Assembly: GCA_012064415.1 (NCBI GenBank)
Contig: SSNU01000063.1
Coordinates: forward strand, 9,800 to 73,799
DNA length: 64,000 bases
Origin: Gyrodactylus bullatarudis
Taxonomy: Eukaryota > Platyhelminthes > Monogenea > Gyrodactylidea > Gyrodactylidae
Direction of reading: 5' to 3'
The notes beneath the pieces are model-generated. The model did not search any database and had not been told where the DNA came from. It saw nothing but the letters and a program-made list of their open reading frames with translations. Below, in pieces: positions 48,797-59,799 of this stretch. How positions within the stretch are numbered: the stretch's first letter is position 1; each line of letters begins with the position of its first letter. The position numbers and the translations under genes were made by a program.

Positions 48797-50305
48797 ATGG
48801 AGCTAGTTGAAAAAGTTTTTAAAGATGCTTTAGACAACAATCCATATTTTAATGCTGGAGCTGGCCTTTTCGGTATGGGTCTGGCCGTTTCAGTGTTAAA
48901 AAGAAGTAGTCAATATGTGAATTTGTTTATGAAAAGAAATTTTACTCTAACATTAGAAGTAGCAAGCCACGATCGTTCTTACCCTTGGGTCTTATCTTGG
49001 ATATATATGAAATCTAAGCTTAGACGCGGAGCTGGACAGCATCTCAGTGTTGATACTCAACTTCAAACCTCGAATGCAGGACAGTTGATGACAAATTTTG
49101 ACTTTATCCCAAGTACTGGTATTCACTATGTTTTTCATAACCGAAAGCTTATACAGGTTGAACGTGTTAGATCTTCTCAAACTTTACAGGGAGCTAAATC
49201 TGCTCCGTTTGAAAGTTTGACTTTAAAAACAATAGGCACAGATGCAAAATATTTCACCAATCTGCTGGAAGAAGCAAAAAATCTAGCTGTATCTCGAGAT
49301 GAAGGCTCTACTGTCATTTACAAGGCTTATGGACATGAATGGAGACAATTTGGACATCCAAAGCGTAAAAGACCTCTCGATTCAGTTATACTCTCAAGTT
49401 TTACAAATGAATCGATTGTTGCTGATTTAAATGACTTTTTAAAATCAGAAAATTGGTATTTATTAAGAGGTATTCCCTACAGACGTGGTTATATGTTTCA
49501 TGGACCTCCTGGTTGTGGGAAAAGCAGTCTTATTACTTCACTTGCCGGTTATTTTGATTTTTCTCTATGTGTTGTCAGTCTTAGTGAAATGGGAATGTCT
49601 TCCGATCGTCTCGATTATCTATTGACTCATGCCCCATACCGTAGTTTTATTGTTATCGAAGATGTTGATGCAGCATTGCCAAGTAGAAATTCAAATGATG
49701 TTCAATCTTCAAGTGAGTAAAATGTATTCTAAAATATTTATTTGAAAATTTGACTTAGAATAGTACATCAAAAATAGTGCTCTAATGTTTCCCTTTTATA
49801 CCACATATATGCTACATTTTATTAGGTTGAAACTTTAGAATGAAAAAGTAACTGAAGAAGTAATTAATACTTTATCATGAGTTTGAAAAAGATTTTTTCT
49901 TTTTTTCTAACAGAACTTCCCCAATATTCTGGCATGACAAATGTGACAATGTCAGGTCTTTTGAATGCTCTTGATGGTGTTGCCTCATCTGAAGGCCGTA
50001 TATTATTTATGACAACAAATTATATTGATAAACTGGATTCTGCTTTGATCAGACCCGGTCGTGTGGATCGTGTATTTTTAATTGGCTTCTGTGATTTGGA
50101 ACAATTGAGAAAAATGTTGTACAGATTTTACACTAGGATAACACCCAAATTGGTTGAGGATATTATCTTGAAAATTGGTCCTAATCGCATAAGTCCAGCC
50201 CAATTTCAAGGTCATTTGTTAAAATTTAAGGAGAATCCAGATCTTGCTTATGAAAACCTGGATGAATTTCTCAGTACAATAGATGTAAAATCAGCAGATA
50301 GATAA
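48797..50305 (+). CDS. BCS1L: mitochondrial AAA chaperone BCS1
   Basis: Two exons, 48797-49712 and 49914-50305 (201-bp intron GTGAGT...TAACAG, phase 1), encode 435 aa, close to the usual 420. An N-terminal membrane helix (GLFGMGLAVSVL, about residues 22-33) is followed by the BCS1-specific N domain (SYPWVLSWIYMKS; GIHYVFHNRKLIQVER). The AAA ATPase part has Walker A GPPGCGKS at about 236-243, Walker B FIVIEDVD with E288/D289, sensor FMTTNY and the RPGRVD arginine finger. BCS1 sits in the mitochondrial inner membrane and inserts the folded Rieske Fe-S protein into complex III. All catalytic residues are present, so the gene looks functional. It is divergent from the K2P channel. Confidence 0.95.
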
Positions 50306-50744
50306 TTTAAATTTGTGTAGTTCGATGAACTCATCAATTTGAATCGAAACAAACGGTAATTATTAAAAAGTTTGATTACAAAAAAATAAATTTATATGAA
50401 TATACTTATAAGTAGATATCATTATATTATATATATTTTTTTAAATAGTGGCAAATTAGATTAAAATTGACTTGCATAGCCGTTTTTAGAGTATGAATAT
50501 GGATATGCATTTGTTAAGTGAAATATTCGGTAAATATCAATCTTAACGTTAAAAAATCTATTAAAAATTCCAAAAAAAATGTACGGGAATTGAGTATGCA
50601 TTTGAGTATGATTTTTAACACTGAATAGTTGGGTTATTAAGTGTGCTCAGGGAAAATATTGTTTAAAAATAGATGGTCTTATTCATGCAGAAGGAGAGAC
50701 CCATTCTAATGATAAAAAAGTAAAAATGCAATAAAATAAAAGCA
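50306..50744. other. 3' flank of BCS1, no gene
   Basis: AT-rich sequence; AATAAA-like words near 50384 may serve BCS1. Nothing else is seen. Confidence 0.4.
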
Positions 50745-50768
50745 CGCCCGTAGTTGGGATCGAACCAA

Positions 50769-50801
<33 letters not shown>

Positions 50802-50818
50802 TATTGCGCCATACGGGC
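50745..50818 (-). tRNA. tRNA-Asn (GTT anticodon)
   Basis: On the minus strand GCCCGTA pairs with TACGGGC, with discriminator G. The anticodon stem TTCGG/CCGAA encloses CTGTTAA, giving GTT (Asn). The T arm GTTGG-TTCGATC-CCAAC is perfect. The A box (TGGCGCAATAGG) and B box are intact. No intron and no encoded CCA. Confidence 0.95.
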
Positions 50819-51340
50819 GTTTGTTTGCCAGAAAAAAAAGATGATTATTCTATCCAGTTGAAGATGCAGTTGAAATTTATAAAATCAACCAGTTGAGTGT
50901 GTTCACAGTATGATCTTCATGCTCTCTGACTCTGATATAGTGAGGTTTGCCGTTTTTGATTATTAAAGCAATATTTCGGTTGTTGGGATAGTGCGAGCTT
51001 TTATGAATGAATCAATTTGCTGACTTGTTATTGAAGTAGGTTTTTTTGTCAACTGTATTTGTGGCTTGAGTCTCTAATAAAGTTGGATTATTGTAATTAT
51101 AGATTCATTCTCGTAATCTTTTTTCTAGAGGCAAATATTTGACCGTTGTAGGAAGAGATGTTTAGGTTGAGAGTTAAATTGCCGAATTTGGGTTCAAGTT
51201 TCGTTCAAATCTCTTTGTAAATCTAGCAAAAATGTTTCTGTATTAGGCTTATGATATTTTAAAGAGATAAGTTTTTTTTTCGATAAGTTTTATATTCTTC
51301 ATTGGTAATTTCCCTTAAAATTGATTAGAAAAAATTCACT
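50819..51340. other. gene-free stretch
   Basis: No gene or clear element is seen between tRNA-Asn and the FB-B arm at 51343. Confidence 0.35.
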
Positions 51341-51342
51341 AT

Positions 51343-52340
51343 GCAAGGAGATTGGAGTTTGAAAAAATAGGATTTTGGTGCCAAATCAAAATCTTTCTTC
51401 AGAATATTTTTCTTCTAATGTTAAAAGTGGGTAACATGAGTAGGATTCCAAAAAATCTTACACAAATTCGAATTCTTGATGAAAAAATCGAGATTTCTGT
51501 GAAAATTCATTCCCAACTTCATATCAACCAACTTTAAATAATTATCTAAGCCTCAGAAAATACTTCGTATATTAATCTCCTGGAATACGCAAATATTTCA
51601 GTTCTAACACTCGTCAAACTACTAATTCAAAGCAAGGTTTTTCACAAAAAAGTTACGTATTTGAAAACCTATGTCATTAACAGTAGGAGTAATCATAACC
51701 GTAGAATTCAAATATACAATTGCCTGAACTCTATCAGCTAAAACTTCAAAGATTTATAAGCTTATTTTTTGATTGGCAATAACTCCTTCACTTAAAATAA
51801 CTGTAGATTAGGGTAATACAAAATTTTATTTTCCCCGAACAATGTTCCATGCCATAATCAAAAATTGATGTTTGAACCGAGGAAAACAGATTATTGAAAA
51901 TCAAAATGAAAATTTTTCATGTTCTATAGTAAACAACAATCCCATTTTCCCTAAAATCATCAAAATTTTCCCAATTTCCTAGGAACTTCTTTCAACACGT
52001 GAAAAAAGACTCAATTTTTACTATAAGCCCTGTTTTTATTCAAAATGTTGCAAAAGCTATCAAAATATCTTAATTTTGTTCTTTCTTGTGGTAAAATCCA
52101 TAGAAAAAATCTTGGCGCGTGTTCAGAAACTCATTTTCAATCAAGATTTTGTATATCAGAACAAACTCGAGAAAGTATGGTTTACAGGAAAATATGCGTA
52201 GTTTTCGATAATCTTTAAAATGATATTGAGGCTTGGAAAAGTTGAAAAATTTGGCCTACTCTAGATTCTAATTCAGGATATTTACAAACCTTACGAGAGA
52301 TAAGGATTGAATGCAAGACAAGAAAAAAAATTCTCTAGAG
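51343..52340. repeat. FB-B arm followed by a TTAA-MITE fragment
   Basis: 51343-51537 is an FB-B right arm (TTTTGGTGCCAAATCAAAAT; end TTCATATCAACCAACTTTAA). From 51540 to about 51800 the sequence matches the foldback MITE at 43664 (GCCTCAGAAAATAC; TCTCCTGGAATACGCAAA; CAATTGCCTGAACTCTATC). The rest has no gene. Confidence 0.5.
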
Positions 52341-52489
52341 TTTTAAGGGCTATTTATCGAGATATTTTAATTATTAAAGTAAAATGTAATACAATTTAGT
52401 CAAAATTCTTTTGACACGAAAGGTTAAACCAAAATATGATGCAAAGCTGAATTAAATTTTCGATAAAGAATGCAAAAAATCTAATGTAA

Positions 52490-53019
52490 AAGAGGTAAAA
52501 AAATTTATTATCAAAACTGAGTTTAACAGCAACCACCACATCCACAACCATGGCCGCAACCACAGCCACCACAACCGCAGCCATGACCACAACCACAGCC
52601 ACCACATCCGCAACCGCAACAGCATGGGATGCAGTAGACACAGCATGGCCATCCGCAACCACAGCCGCAGCCTCCACAGCCACAACCGTGACCGCAGCCG
52701 CAGCCTCCACAGCCACAACCGTGACCACAGCCTCCACAACCATGACCACAGCCGCAGCCTCCACAGCCACAACCATGTCCGCAACCACAACCGCCGCTAT
52801 AGGAGAGAACTGTATTAGAAAGGGAGGTGATTCTATTTCTTTTGAGTGAGCTTACCAACCACAACCGCACATGTTAATTTTAGTGTTTAGTATGAAACTG
52901 ATGTTTCTCTAGTGTCAGAACTCGGCTTAAATATTGCTCTTCTTGAGTAGACTTGTGCTGTTCTCTGCATGAATTGAAGGACATTCGACTTTACACGTTG
53001 TCTCTTAATTCATCTTATG
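52490..53019. repeat. 530-bp direct duplication, copy 1
   Basis: It is identical to 56910-57439 (offset 4420) except one T/C difference that I can see at 52947/57367. It covers the whole Cys-repeat gene, its intron and about 150 bases upstream. Confidence 0.9.
52523..52872 (-). CDS. Cys/Gly/His-repeat protein, copy A1
   Basis: Minus-strand exons 52872-52856 and 52796-52523 are joined by a 59-bp intron (GTAAGC...CTATAG, codon TG/C), giving 96 aa. The protein is almost entirely Cys and Gly with regularly spaced His, in repeats such as GCGCGGCGCGHG. A central aromatic/Pro core, WPCCVYCIPCCC, divides two repeat arms, and the C-terminus is Cys-Cys. There is no signal peptide. A TATA-like AATATTTAAG stands 54-63 bases before the ATG. 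The intron model is supported because splicing gives the same MCGCG start as the intronless paralogue at 63196. Role unknown: metal binding, a disulfide-linked structural/keratin-associated-like material or adhesive are all possible. Antisense and other-frame ORFs here are shadows. Confidence 0.8.
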
Positions 53020-53420
53020 ATGTTTGAGGAAATTCGTCTATTTTCTAATGAAGAAAATAAACATCTTCACAATCACAGTTAAGATATCACATGAATGGGG
53101 AATAGTTCATACAATAAAGGATCATGAGGCTCACTTTCACCATTTAAAGAAACAAAGAAAAAAAGTTTTTATGGCATTTTTCAAATCTCGAGTGCCGAAT
53201 TCTTAATTATTTGAACTTTCAGCTGTAAACTTCTGTTGATATTGAATAGTGATAATGTGATTAAATCTTTTACAAAATCAATAAATAAATGGGTTAATTA
53301 CATAAATGAGAAGTTTCTAGATGATATTTTCAAAAAATAAAAGATAGATCATCAATTACAAAAAGGTATATTCAGTGTATTTAGAATAAAAGATTTTTCA
53401 ATTTTCATTCAATAGAAGTA

Positions 53421-54956
53421 TAGTGGTAGTCAAGAATAAGTATACACCTATAGAACCTGTCTTCTTGTTTTAATTTTAAATGATCTTGAGACGTGGGATA
53501 TGTCATTCGAAAGAGTGCTAAATTATCTACATATTCATATAGATCAATTCGTAGTAAATTCTAACAGAATTCATTAAATAAAAATTTACTATTTTTCATT
53601 AATTTTTCAATCGTCATATTTAAGTATACACTTTTTCGAATTAGTTTTTTAGAGATAATTAGACTTTTTTTGAGAATTTACAAGAAGTTTTTGGATTACC
53701 ATCTTCAGCCTTACATAAGATCCACTCTAACTCTTGAAATTGTTCTAATGGGAACTAATGAATCGAAGTATTCGAGGTTAACAAATTTCCAGAAGCAACG
53801 TGCTATAGAGCTTCGGAAAGATGGCCTAAGCCTAAGAAAAATTGCAAATTTTATTGAATGCACTACGAAAACTATAAGCAGACTGTTCATGAAGAAAAAA
53901 CCCTTGAAAAAGAGAGGCCCAAAGCAAATAATTCCCAATTCAGTAAGAGCAAAAATCAAATATTTGGCTGTAAATAAGAAATACACTGCATCCAAAATAA
54001 AATCTGAATTGAATTTGAATGTAAGTATAAGTACAATTCAAAGAGCTTTGAAAAAAGATCCGAGTCTTCATTGGGGTAAACCTAAGAATACTCCAAATCT
54101 GAGTTCTAGAGATATGGAATCAAGAAAGAGTTGGGCTTATGAAAAAATCATTGAAAATCAAGATTGGAGCAGAGTTATCTTTTCTGACGAGAAAAAGTTC
54201 AATCTTGATGGCCCAGATGGTCTAACTTCATGCTGGATGGACAAAAAGCGACCAAAACCAATACGAATAAAGCGAGGATTCGGTGGAGGTAGTGTTATGG
54301 TCTGGGGATCGATAACTAGCAAAGGAACTTCTAGTCTAGTTGTTATTAGTGAAAAGCTCAATTCAACTTCTTACCAAATTCTGCTTGAAGATCATTTATT
54401 CTCATTTAAAGAGGAAATTACAAAAGAGGATCTAATTTTCCAACAAGATAATGCTCCGTGTCATCGTTCTAAATCAACCATTAACTGGTTTTCGGATCAT
54501 ACTATAAAAGTACTTCCTTGGCCAGCCAGAAGCCCGGATTTGAATCCAATCGAAAATCTCTGGGGGATTTTATCCCAAAAAGTATATCAAAATGGCAAGA
54601 TTTTTTGTAATAAGCATGAATTGATAATCAAAATTATGGAAGAGTGGAAATCAATACATGAAGACGTCATAAAGAACCTTTATAAATCTATGCAGAAGAG
54701 ATGTATGAATGTTGTTTTATCGGATGGAAATTTTACAAAATAAATGTGTATACTTAAACTTGACGTTAAAAAAATTTATGAAAAATAGAAAATTTATATT
54801 TACTGAATTATGTTGAAATAAATTATATTTAAAAATACGCATTTTAATAAAGAATTTTTCATTCTTTAGAAGTCAACATCCCAAGTCTCAAGATCATTTA
54901 AAATTAATATAAGAGGACAGGTTCTATAGGTGTATACTTATTATTGATTATCACTA
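53421..54956 (+). mobile_element. complete Tc1-type transposon
   Basis: It is 1536 bp long with terminal inverted repeats of about 85 bp starting TAGTGGTAGTCAAGAATAAG (left) and TAGTGATAATCAATAATAAG (right). TA at 53419-53420 and 54957-54958 is the target duplication, and the undisturbed target is seen at about 30557. The transposase frame is intact. Confidence 0.93.
53748..54743 (+). CDS. Tc1-family transposase (DD34E)
   Basis: 331 aa from the first ATG at 53748; an in-frame TTG further upstream is unlikely to be used. N-terminal helix-turn-helix regions bind the inverted repeats (QKQRAIELRKDGLSLRKIAN near residues 14-33, then KKRGPKQIIP, a basic linker of the GRPR/nuclear-localisation type). 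The catalytic triad is Asp in FSDEKKFNLDG, Asp in QQDNAPCH and Glu in SPDLNPIENLW, with 34 residues between the last two, the Tc1 spacing. No stop or frameshift is seen and the inverted repeats are complete, so it may be active or only recently silenced. Confidence 0.94.
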   Translation: MGTNESKYSRLTNFQKQRAIELRKDGLSLRKIANFIECTTKTISRLFMKKKPLKKRGPKQIIPNSVRAKIKYLAVNKKYTASKIKSELNLNVSISTIQRALKKDPSLHWGKPKNTPNLSSRDMESRKSWAYEKIIENQDWSRVIFSDEKKFNLDGPDGLTSCWMDKKRPKPIRIKRGFGGGSVMVWGSITSKGTSSLVVISEKLNSTSYQILLEDHLFSFKEEITKEDLIFQQDNAPCHRSKSTINWFSDHTIKVLPWPARSPDLNPIENLWGILSQKVYQNGKIFCNKHELIIKIMEEWKSIHEDVIKNLYKSMQKRCMNVVLSDGNFTK

Positions 54957-55969
54957 TATTTATATATACTTTTCATTCAGTACTGAAGTATTATTTTTTA
55001 ACCTTCGAAATAATTACAATAGAAGTAACTAGAGTACACATTGCAACCAATAGAAGAGATTTGGAAACATATTGCATTTAATATACAATAGCTTCATAAT
55101 TTCTTTTGTTTCATAAATATCAAATCTAGCCAATGAGCCTCAAGATAGTCGTATTCAAACAAATTTGATAGAAATGGGACTAATTTCCTAGAATTCTCTT
55201 TCAAGATGAATTTTCCTAAAAAGTCGGTAGGAATTATATACCGTCCTAATCTCACCCAAGATTCTATCAATTAAGATGTGTAGATCTTTTTTGTTCGTGT
55301 ATCTTTAAATTTTACAAAAAGGGTGATGGATTATTTCATCAAACTGAACCTTTAGTGTGATGAAGTAAGAGTAAATATTCTAAAATTTGTATTGAATGAA
55401 AATTTCCCAATACAATAGTTAGAAGTTCAATTTTTAATCCAAGATTTAAAAGAGAAAATTTAATTAAAATTATGCATAAGAAAATTATGCTTGAGAAATT
55501 AGATTAAAAATTGAACTTTAAATACTCGATTCTGATTGGTTGACACAAGCGGGTCAGAGGTATAAGTTTGAAAACTTGCTTCGGCTAGAGCTACCTTGAG
55601 ATTTGATTTACTCAATCAACTTTACATTGGTAAAGAAATGGTCAGCCAGAAGTAGGACAAGGCTTCAGACTAGTAAGATAGTTTATGCATATTATTCTCA
55701 ACTTCGGTAGGACCCTCACTATGTATTTGAAAAAAAGTGTGAATGCCTATGTCGGAATATGTTGAAAGAATAAATCTTTTCTGCCTAGATCTTCTATATA
55801 GTAAACACCATAGAAGAAAGGTTAAAAGAATACTTCAATAGCAATGAAATTGGTCCAAAGAAGAACAAACCCGTTCTTCTGTCAACGATTCATACTGATG
55901 TCCAAGATAACAAGGAAAAACTAGAGATTATTTAATTATGAAATTTTCATACTAAAACTAATTTAATTG

Positions 55970-56310
55970 ATATGAAATTGGGAATCTATAATTTTTATGA
56001 AAACCTCGACTTTTTAATAAAAAATTCGAATATGTTTAAGATTTTTTGGAATCCTCCTCATATTGCCCACTTTTAAGATTTGAAGAAAAAAATTCTGAAA
56101 ATAAATTTTTCAATGAAAAATATGGTCATTTTTCAAATCTCGATTTGGCGCAAAAATCCCATTTTTCGAACTTTGAACTTGAAATTTTTAATGATTTCAA
56201 AGTGAATGAGTGATCAAAAGTTAATTATCAGGATCACAATAGGACAAAAAATCCTAATTTTCTGAATCTGTTCTAATGCATAACTTGATTATCGTTTGGG
56301 AGTCGAATTT
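55970..56310. repeat. FB-B foldback arm
   Basis: From AATTGATATGAAATTGGGAA through GATTTGGCGCAAAAATCCCA to CATAACTTGATTATCGTTTG, it matches FB-B copies at 1680 and 41500. It ends abruptly at a tRNA-like segment. Confidence 0.55.
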
Positions 56311-56368
56311 CGAACTCGTACTACTAGAGTCTAGTGACTAGACCCATCGGCCAAGAAACGAACAATTC
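56304..56368 (-). pseudogene. tRNA-like fossil (SINE head or tRNA pseudogene)
   Basis: The minus strand reads TTGGCCGATGGGTCTAGTCA then GTACGAGTTCGAAATTCG, close to the A box and B box of a Leu/Ser-type tRNA. The acceptor ends do not pair and the anticodon stem is too short, so it is not a functional tRNA. Confidence 0.4.
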
Positions 56369-56909
56369 TTCCTGCAAGTAACGCTCTTTGCTAGATAAAC
56401 TGCAAATAATGCTCCTCTAAAATATGAAAATTATGTTTGCGGTTTGAATAATATTTTATCATCTGTGATTTTGATACTCTATGTTCGATAATTTTTGATA
56501 AATCAAAAATGTCCAATGCAAGCTCTTTCTTTGTATCAAAATTGGTCAAAAGTTTCGAGTAACACTTTACCCAGGAAACCTTGAAAAAAGGAGTTTTAAG
56601 ATTTTCATAGATTTCAAAGTAAGATAGCGATCAAAAATAATTTTAAAATTAAATGAAGGCTTTCCCCATGAAGAAAATACAACACTTACAAATTTGAACA
56701 AAATTGAAACAGAAGATAAGTAAAACTAAAAGTAATTTCAATCTCGGCTCAATAACTGTGAGAGATCAAATAAATTCAAAGATTATTAGGTTTTAAAAAA
56801 GGAAAATGAAAAAAAAATCTATTTTAATTCTATAAATAAATATCCTATGATATTTTTTCGCTAGAAAAATTTGTGAGAATAGGAATATGAATATTTTCCA
56901 AACCGAATT

Positions 56910-57439
56910 AAGAGGTAAAAAAATTTATTATCAAAACTGAGTTTAACAGCAACCACCACATCCACAACCATGGCCGCAACCACAGCCACCACAACCGCAG
57001 CCATGACCACAACCACAGCCACCACATCCGCAACCGCAACAGCATGGGATGCAGTAGACACAGCATGGCCATCCGCAACCACAGCCGCAGCCTCCACAGC
57101 CACAACCGTGACCGCAGCCGCAGCCTCCACAGCCACAACCGTGACCACAGCCTCCACAACCATGACCACAGCCGCAGCCTCCACAGCCACAACCATGTCC
57201 GCAACCACAACCGCCGCTATAGGAGAGAACTGTATTAGAAAGGGAGGTGATTCTATTTCTTTTGAGTGAGCTTACCAACCACAACCGCACATGTTAATTT
57301 TAGTGTTTAGTATGAAACTGATGTTTCTCTAGTGTCAGAACTCGGCTTAAATATTGCTCTTCTTGAGCAGACTTGTGCTGTTCTCTGCATGAATTGAAGG
57401 ACATTCGACTTTACACGTTGTCTCTTAATTCATCTTATG
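56910..57439. repeat. 530-bp direct duplication, copy 2
   Basis: Partner of 52490-53019, same orientation. Similarity starts and stops sharply at both ends. Confidence 0.9.
56943..57292 (-). CDS. Cys/Gly/His-repeat protein, copy A2
   Basis: Exons 57292-57276 and 57216-56943; the coding sequence, intron and upstream box are identical, as far as I can read, to copy A1 at 52523-52872. The single visible difference in the 530-bp unit lies upstream of the ATG, so both genes encode the same 96-aa protein. The sequences downstream of the two copies differ completely, so 3' control could differ. Confidence 0.8.
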
Positions 57440-58620
57440 GAACCCTTAATCAGCAGGCATTCTTGATAATCTTTATCAATTCATTGTGCTTTTTTCTTTT
57501 GTCTATTTTAACTTTAAATTCGAAATATAAATCAATAGTACTTTCTGTAATATCTATTATTGTTATTATTTTTATTACTTGGGTTCATGTTGTCATTCCT
57601 TGATATACAGTCGGTTCCAAAACTTTGTGAAATAAAATTCTTGGAATTCACGCAAATTTATCCGTATATGCATGTTATATTCGAAATTTGCATGCATAAA
57701 ACATCAGCAAACGAAATCTGATAGGCTATACATTCCTCATATCACAGAATGGAAAATTTTTTCAAAGAAAAATTATAGAATCTGGTACAACTAATTTATG
57801 GTAGAAAAATCTAAAAGATTCAAGTAAATTTCATCAAGGATATTTGCAGAAAAACTTCGTATCAGATATTATAGTTTTTCGAATTATTCATAGAAATAAA
57901 AGATATTAAATTAGTTAGTATTCATAGAGAAATATTTAGAGTTGCAAAATAAATCTAAATTCGATGGAAAAATACTCAAATTCACCTGATCTTAAAATTT
58001 TATCAGTTTCGTCATTTTATAATTTATATTTGAAAATGTTCTAGGTAACATTTAAAGTAACTATTCAAGAAATTAACGAAAAAAATTGTTTATTTACATC
58101 GATGTTGTTCAAAGTCATTAATTTTATTGTTACGAAAGAATGTCTAACGATCGACCTCAACGAATCAGACAAACTACGTCTCACCGATATCAAGATTTTA
58201 TATTGTTCTTATAATTTTTATAGGAAATATTCATTAAATGTATTTAGATTTATTCGCAAAATCAAAGAAACCTTTTGTTACCTTTTGAGAACATACGCTT
58301 TAATGAATTCTTATTCTTTTTCCAAAAAATAAATAAGATAGAAGCATGAAACAGTTGAAAATTTGAAGTGCAATCCATATGTTTTGGGTCGAAGATGCTT
58401 TGTATTATCGAAAAATTAAAAATTTTTATTATTCTATTACGTTATAAGAAAAATTTTGCCTTTAATTTCATTCGATAGAAAAATTCGAAAGAAATGTGAA
58501 AAATCATAAGACTTTTATTACATTTACACATTTTACCAAACCTCTGACATGAGATTATCTGCTAGAAAATAAACCTCAAAGTTGAAGAATTTTGGTTTTT
58601 TAACTACTGTAAAATACAGC
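57440..58620. other. gene-free stretch
   Basis: The ORFs at 57373-57603 (very hydrophobic, starting in the duplication) and 58102-58332 have no splice, promoter or family support. Nothing else is seen. Confidence 0.35.
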
Positions 58621-59330
58621 TAATTGACATGAAGATGAGAATTTACTGTTTTCACAAAAAAAATCAATATTTTTCTCCGGATTCACAGAAAAAAATAATT
58701 TTTTGGAATCTAAAACGGAATAAGCTAATAAGATGTCGATATTTGATAAATTTCCGAAAAAAATTCAAACTAACCAAAATTAGGTCGTTTTTCGAATTTC
58801 GAAAATGTACCAAATTTCCACTTTTTCAACTTTTGAACCCATAATTTCTATCGATTTCGATGATTCGAAGCAGTTAAGTGCAGGTATTTGGGATCAACAT
58901 TAGACAAAGAATTCGAATTTGGCCATAGAGATAGCAAAGATCTTACTGTTTCCGAGAAAAAGTTAAACTTCCAGATTTTGGATAATTTCCCTACGTGATA
59001 ATCGAAAAATTCAAATGGTTCGATTTCCCACAGCAATGACGAATTTCAGTAAACTTCTGCAGGTGAATTCAAATTCTTCGCCTAATGTTGATCTCAAATA
59101 TCAGTACTTTACTGGTTCGAATCATCGAAATTGATGAAAATATTGGGTTCAAAAGTTGAAAAAATGGAAATTTGGTACATTTTAGAAATTCGAAAAACGG
59201 CCTAATTTTGGTCAGATTGAATTTTTTTGGATTTTTTTTGAATATCAACAACTTATTAGCTCATTCCATGTGGAATTCAAAAGAAAATTTTTTTTTCTGT
59301 GAATCCGGAAAAAATATCGAGTTAAACCCT
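58621..59330. mobile_element. FB-C foldback element
   Basis: The left arm from AATTGACATGAAGATGAGAA and the right arm ending near 59330 (TTTTCTGTGAATCCGGAAAA against TTTTTCTCCGGATTCACAGA) are imperfect inverted copies of about 250 bases. The ORFs across it are read through the arms. Confidence 0.65.
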
Positions 59331-59546
59331 TTTTCCGAATTTGTTGACAATTAAGAATAAGCCCTTTTGAAAATATCAGATTCAAATTGTCAAAATTTAT
59401 TGGATACTCTATGTTTATTGTGTGAAAATATAACATATTTTAGATTAGTTCGGATAATAAGTCCAAATAACAGACAAGCATTGTTAGACCATCCAAGATA
59501 CTTAAGATGCTTAATCGATAACAGAGATGAGTCAAATAAGTAAAAT

Positions 59547-59554
59547 TATATAAA
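59547..59554 (+). promoter_or_regulatory. TATA box of the plus-strand Cys-repeat gene
   Basis: TATATAAA, 52-59 bases upstream of the ATG at 59606, about the same distance as the AATATTTAAG boxes of the other family members. Confidence 0.5.
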
Positions 59555-59605
59555 ACTGTCAAAAATCAAACCAAAATTACAATAAACTTAGACTAAACAA
59601 TTAAA

Positions 59606-59752
59606 ATGTGTAGCTTTGGTGGTTGCGGCTGTGGCCATGGTTGTGGCTGTTGTTGCCCATGCTGCTGTATTCCATGCTGTTGTTGTGGTCCTTGCTATTG
59701 TGGCTGTGGATGTGTTTGTGGATCCGGCTGTGGCAGATGCGGCTGTTGTTAA
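59606..59752 (+). CDS. Cys/Gly-rich mini-protein, family member D
   Basis: A 48-aa intronless ORF starting MCSFGGCGCGHGCGC and ending CGRCGCC. It has the same plan as its neighbours: Met-Cys start, a GCGHGCG repeat, a PCCC/IPCCC core and a Cys-Cys end. More than a third of residues are Cys. It also contains Tyr, Val, Ser and Arg, so it is the least repetitive member. AATAAA at 59753-59758 directly follows the stop codon. It is the only member on the plus strand. The function is unknown; the family pattern (start, core and end conserved, repeat number varying) argues for real selected proteins. Confidence 0.75.
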   Translation: MCSFGGCGCGHGCGCCCPCCCIPCCCCGPCYCGCGCVCGSGCGRCGCC

Positions 59753-59799
59753 AATAAACATTGCATTTGGTCTGGAATAAAAACAAAATAATTCCTATA

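Larger units (their letters stand above)
53285..55420. repeat. repeat R1, copy split by the Tc1 element
   Basis: 53285-53420 and 54957-55420 align to the continuous copy at 30400-30975. An extra segment near 55080-55160 is absent from the other copy. Confidence 0.7.

Noticed and set aside
52396..52849. Long ORFs of Val/Ala, Thr/Ala, Ser/His or Leu/Trp composition over the Cys-repeat gene (also at 56861-57269 and 62941-63336)
   Set aside because: They are other-frame and antisense readings of the Gly-Cys codon repeat; only the Met-Cys frame recurs as a complete protein in all four loci.
57373..57603. 76-aa hydrophobic ORF
   Set aside because: It begins inside the duplicated Cys-gene upstream region and continues into unique AT-rich DNA, where random frames are Ile/Leu/Phe-rich; no splice or promoter support.
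58102..58332. 76-aa ORF of fairly ordinary composition
   Set aside because: No family, splice sites or promoter are recognised, so I could not separate it from chance.
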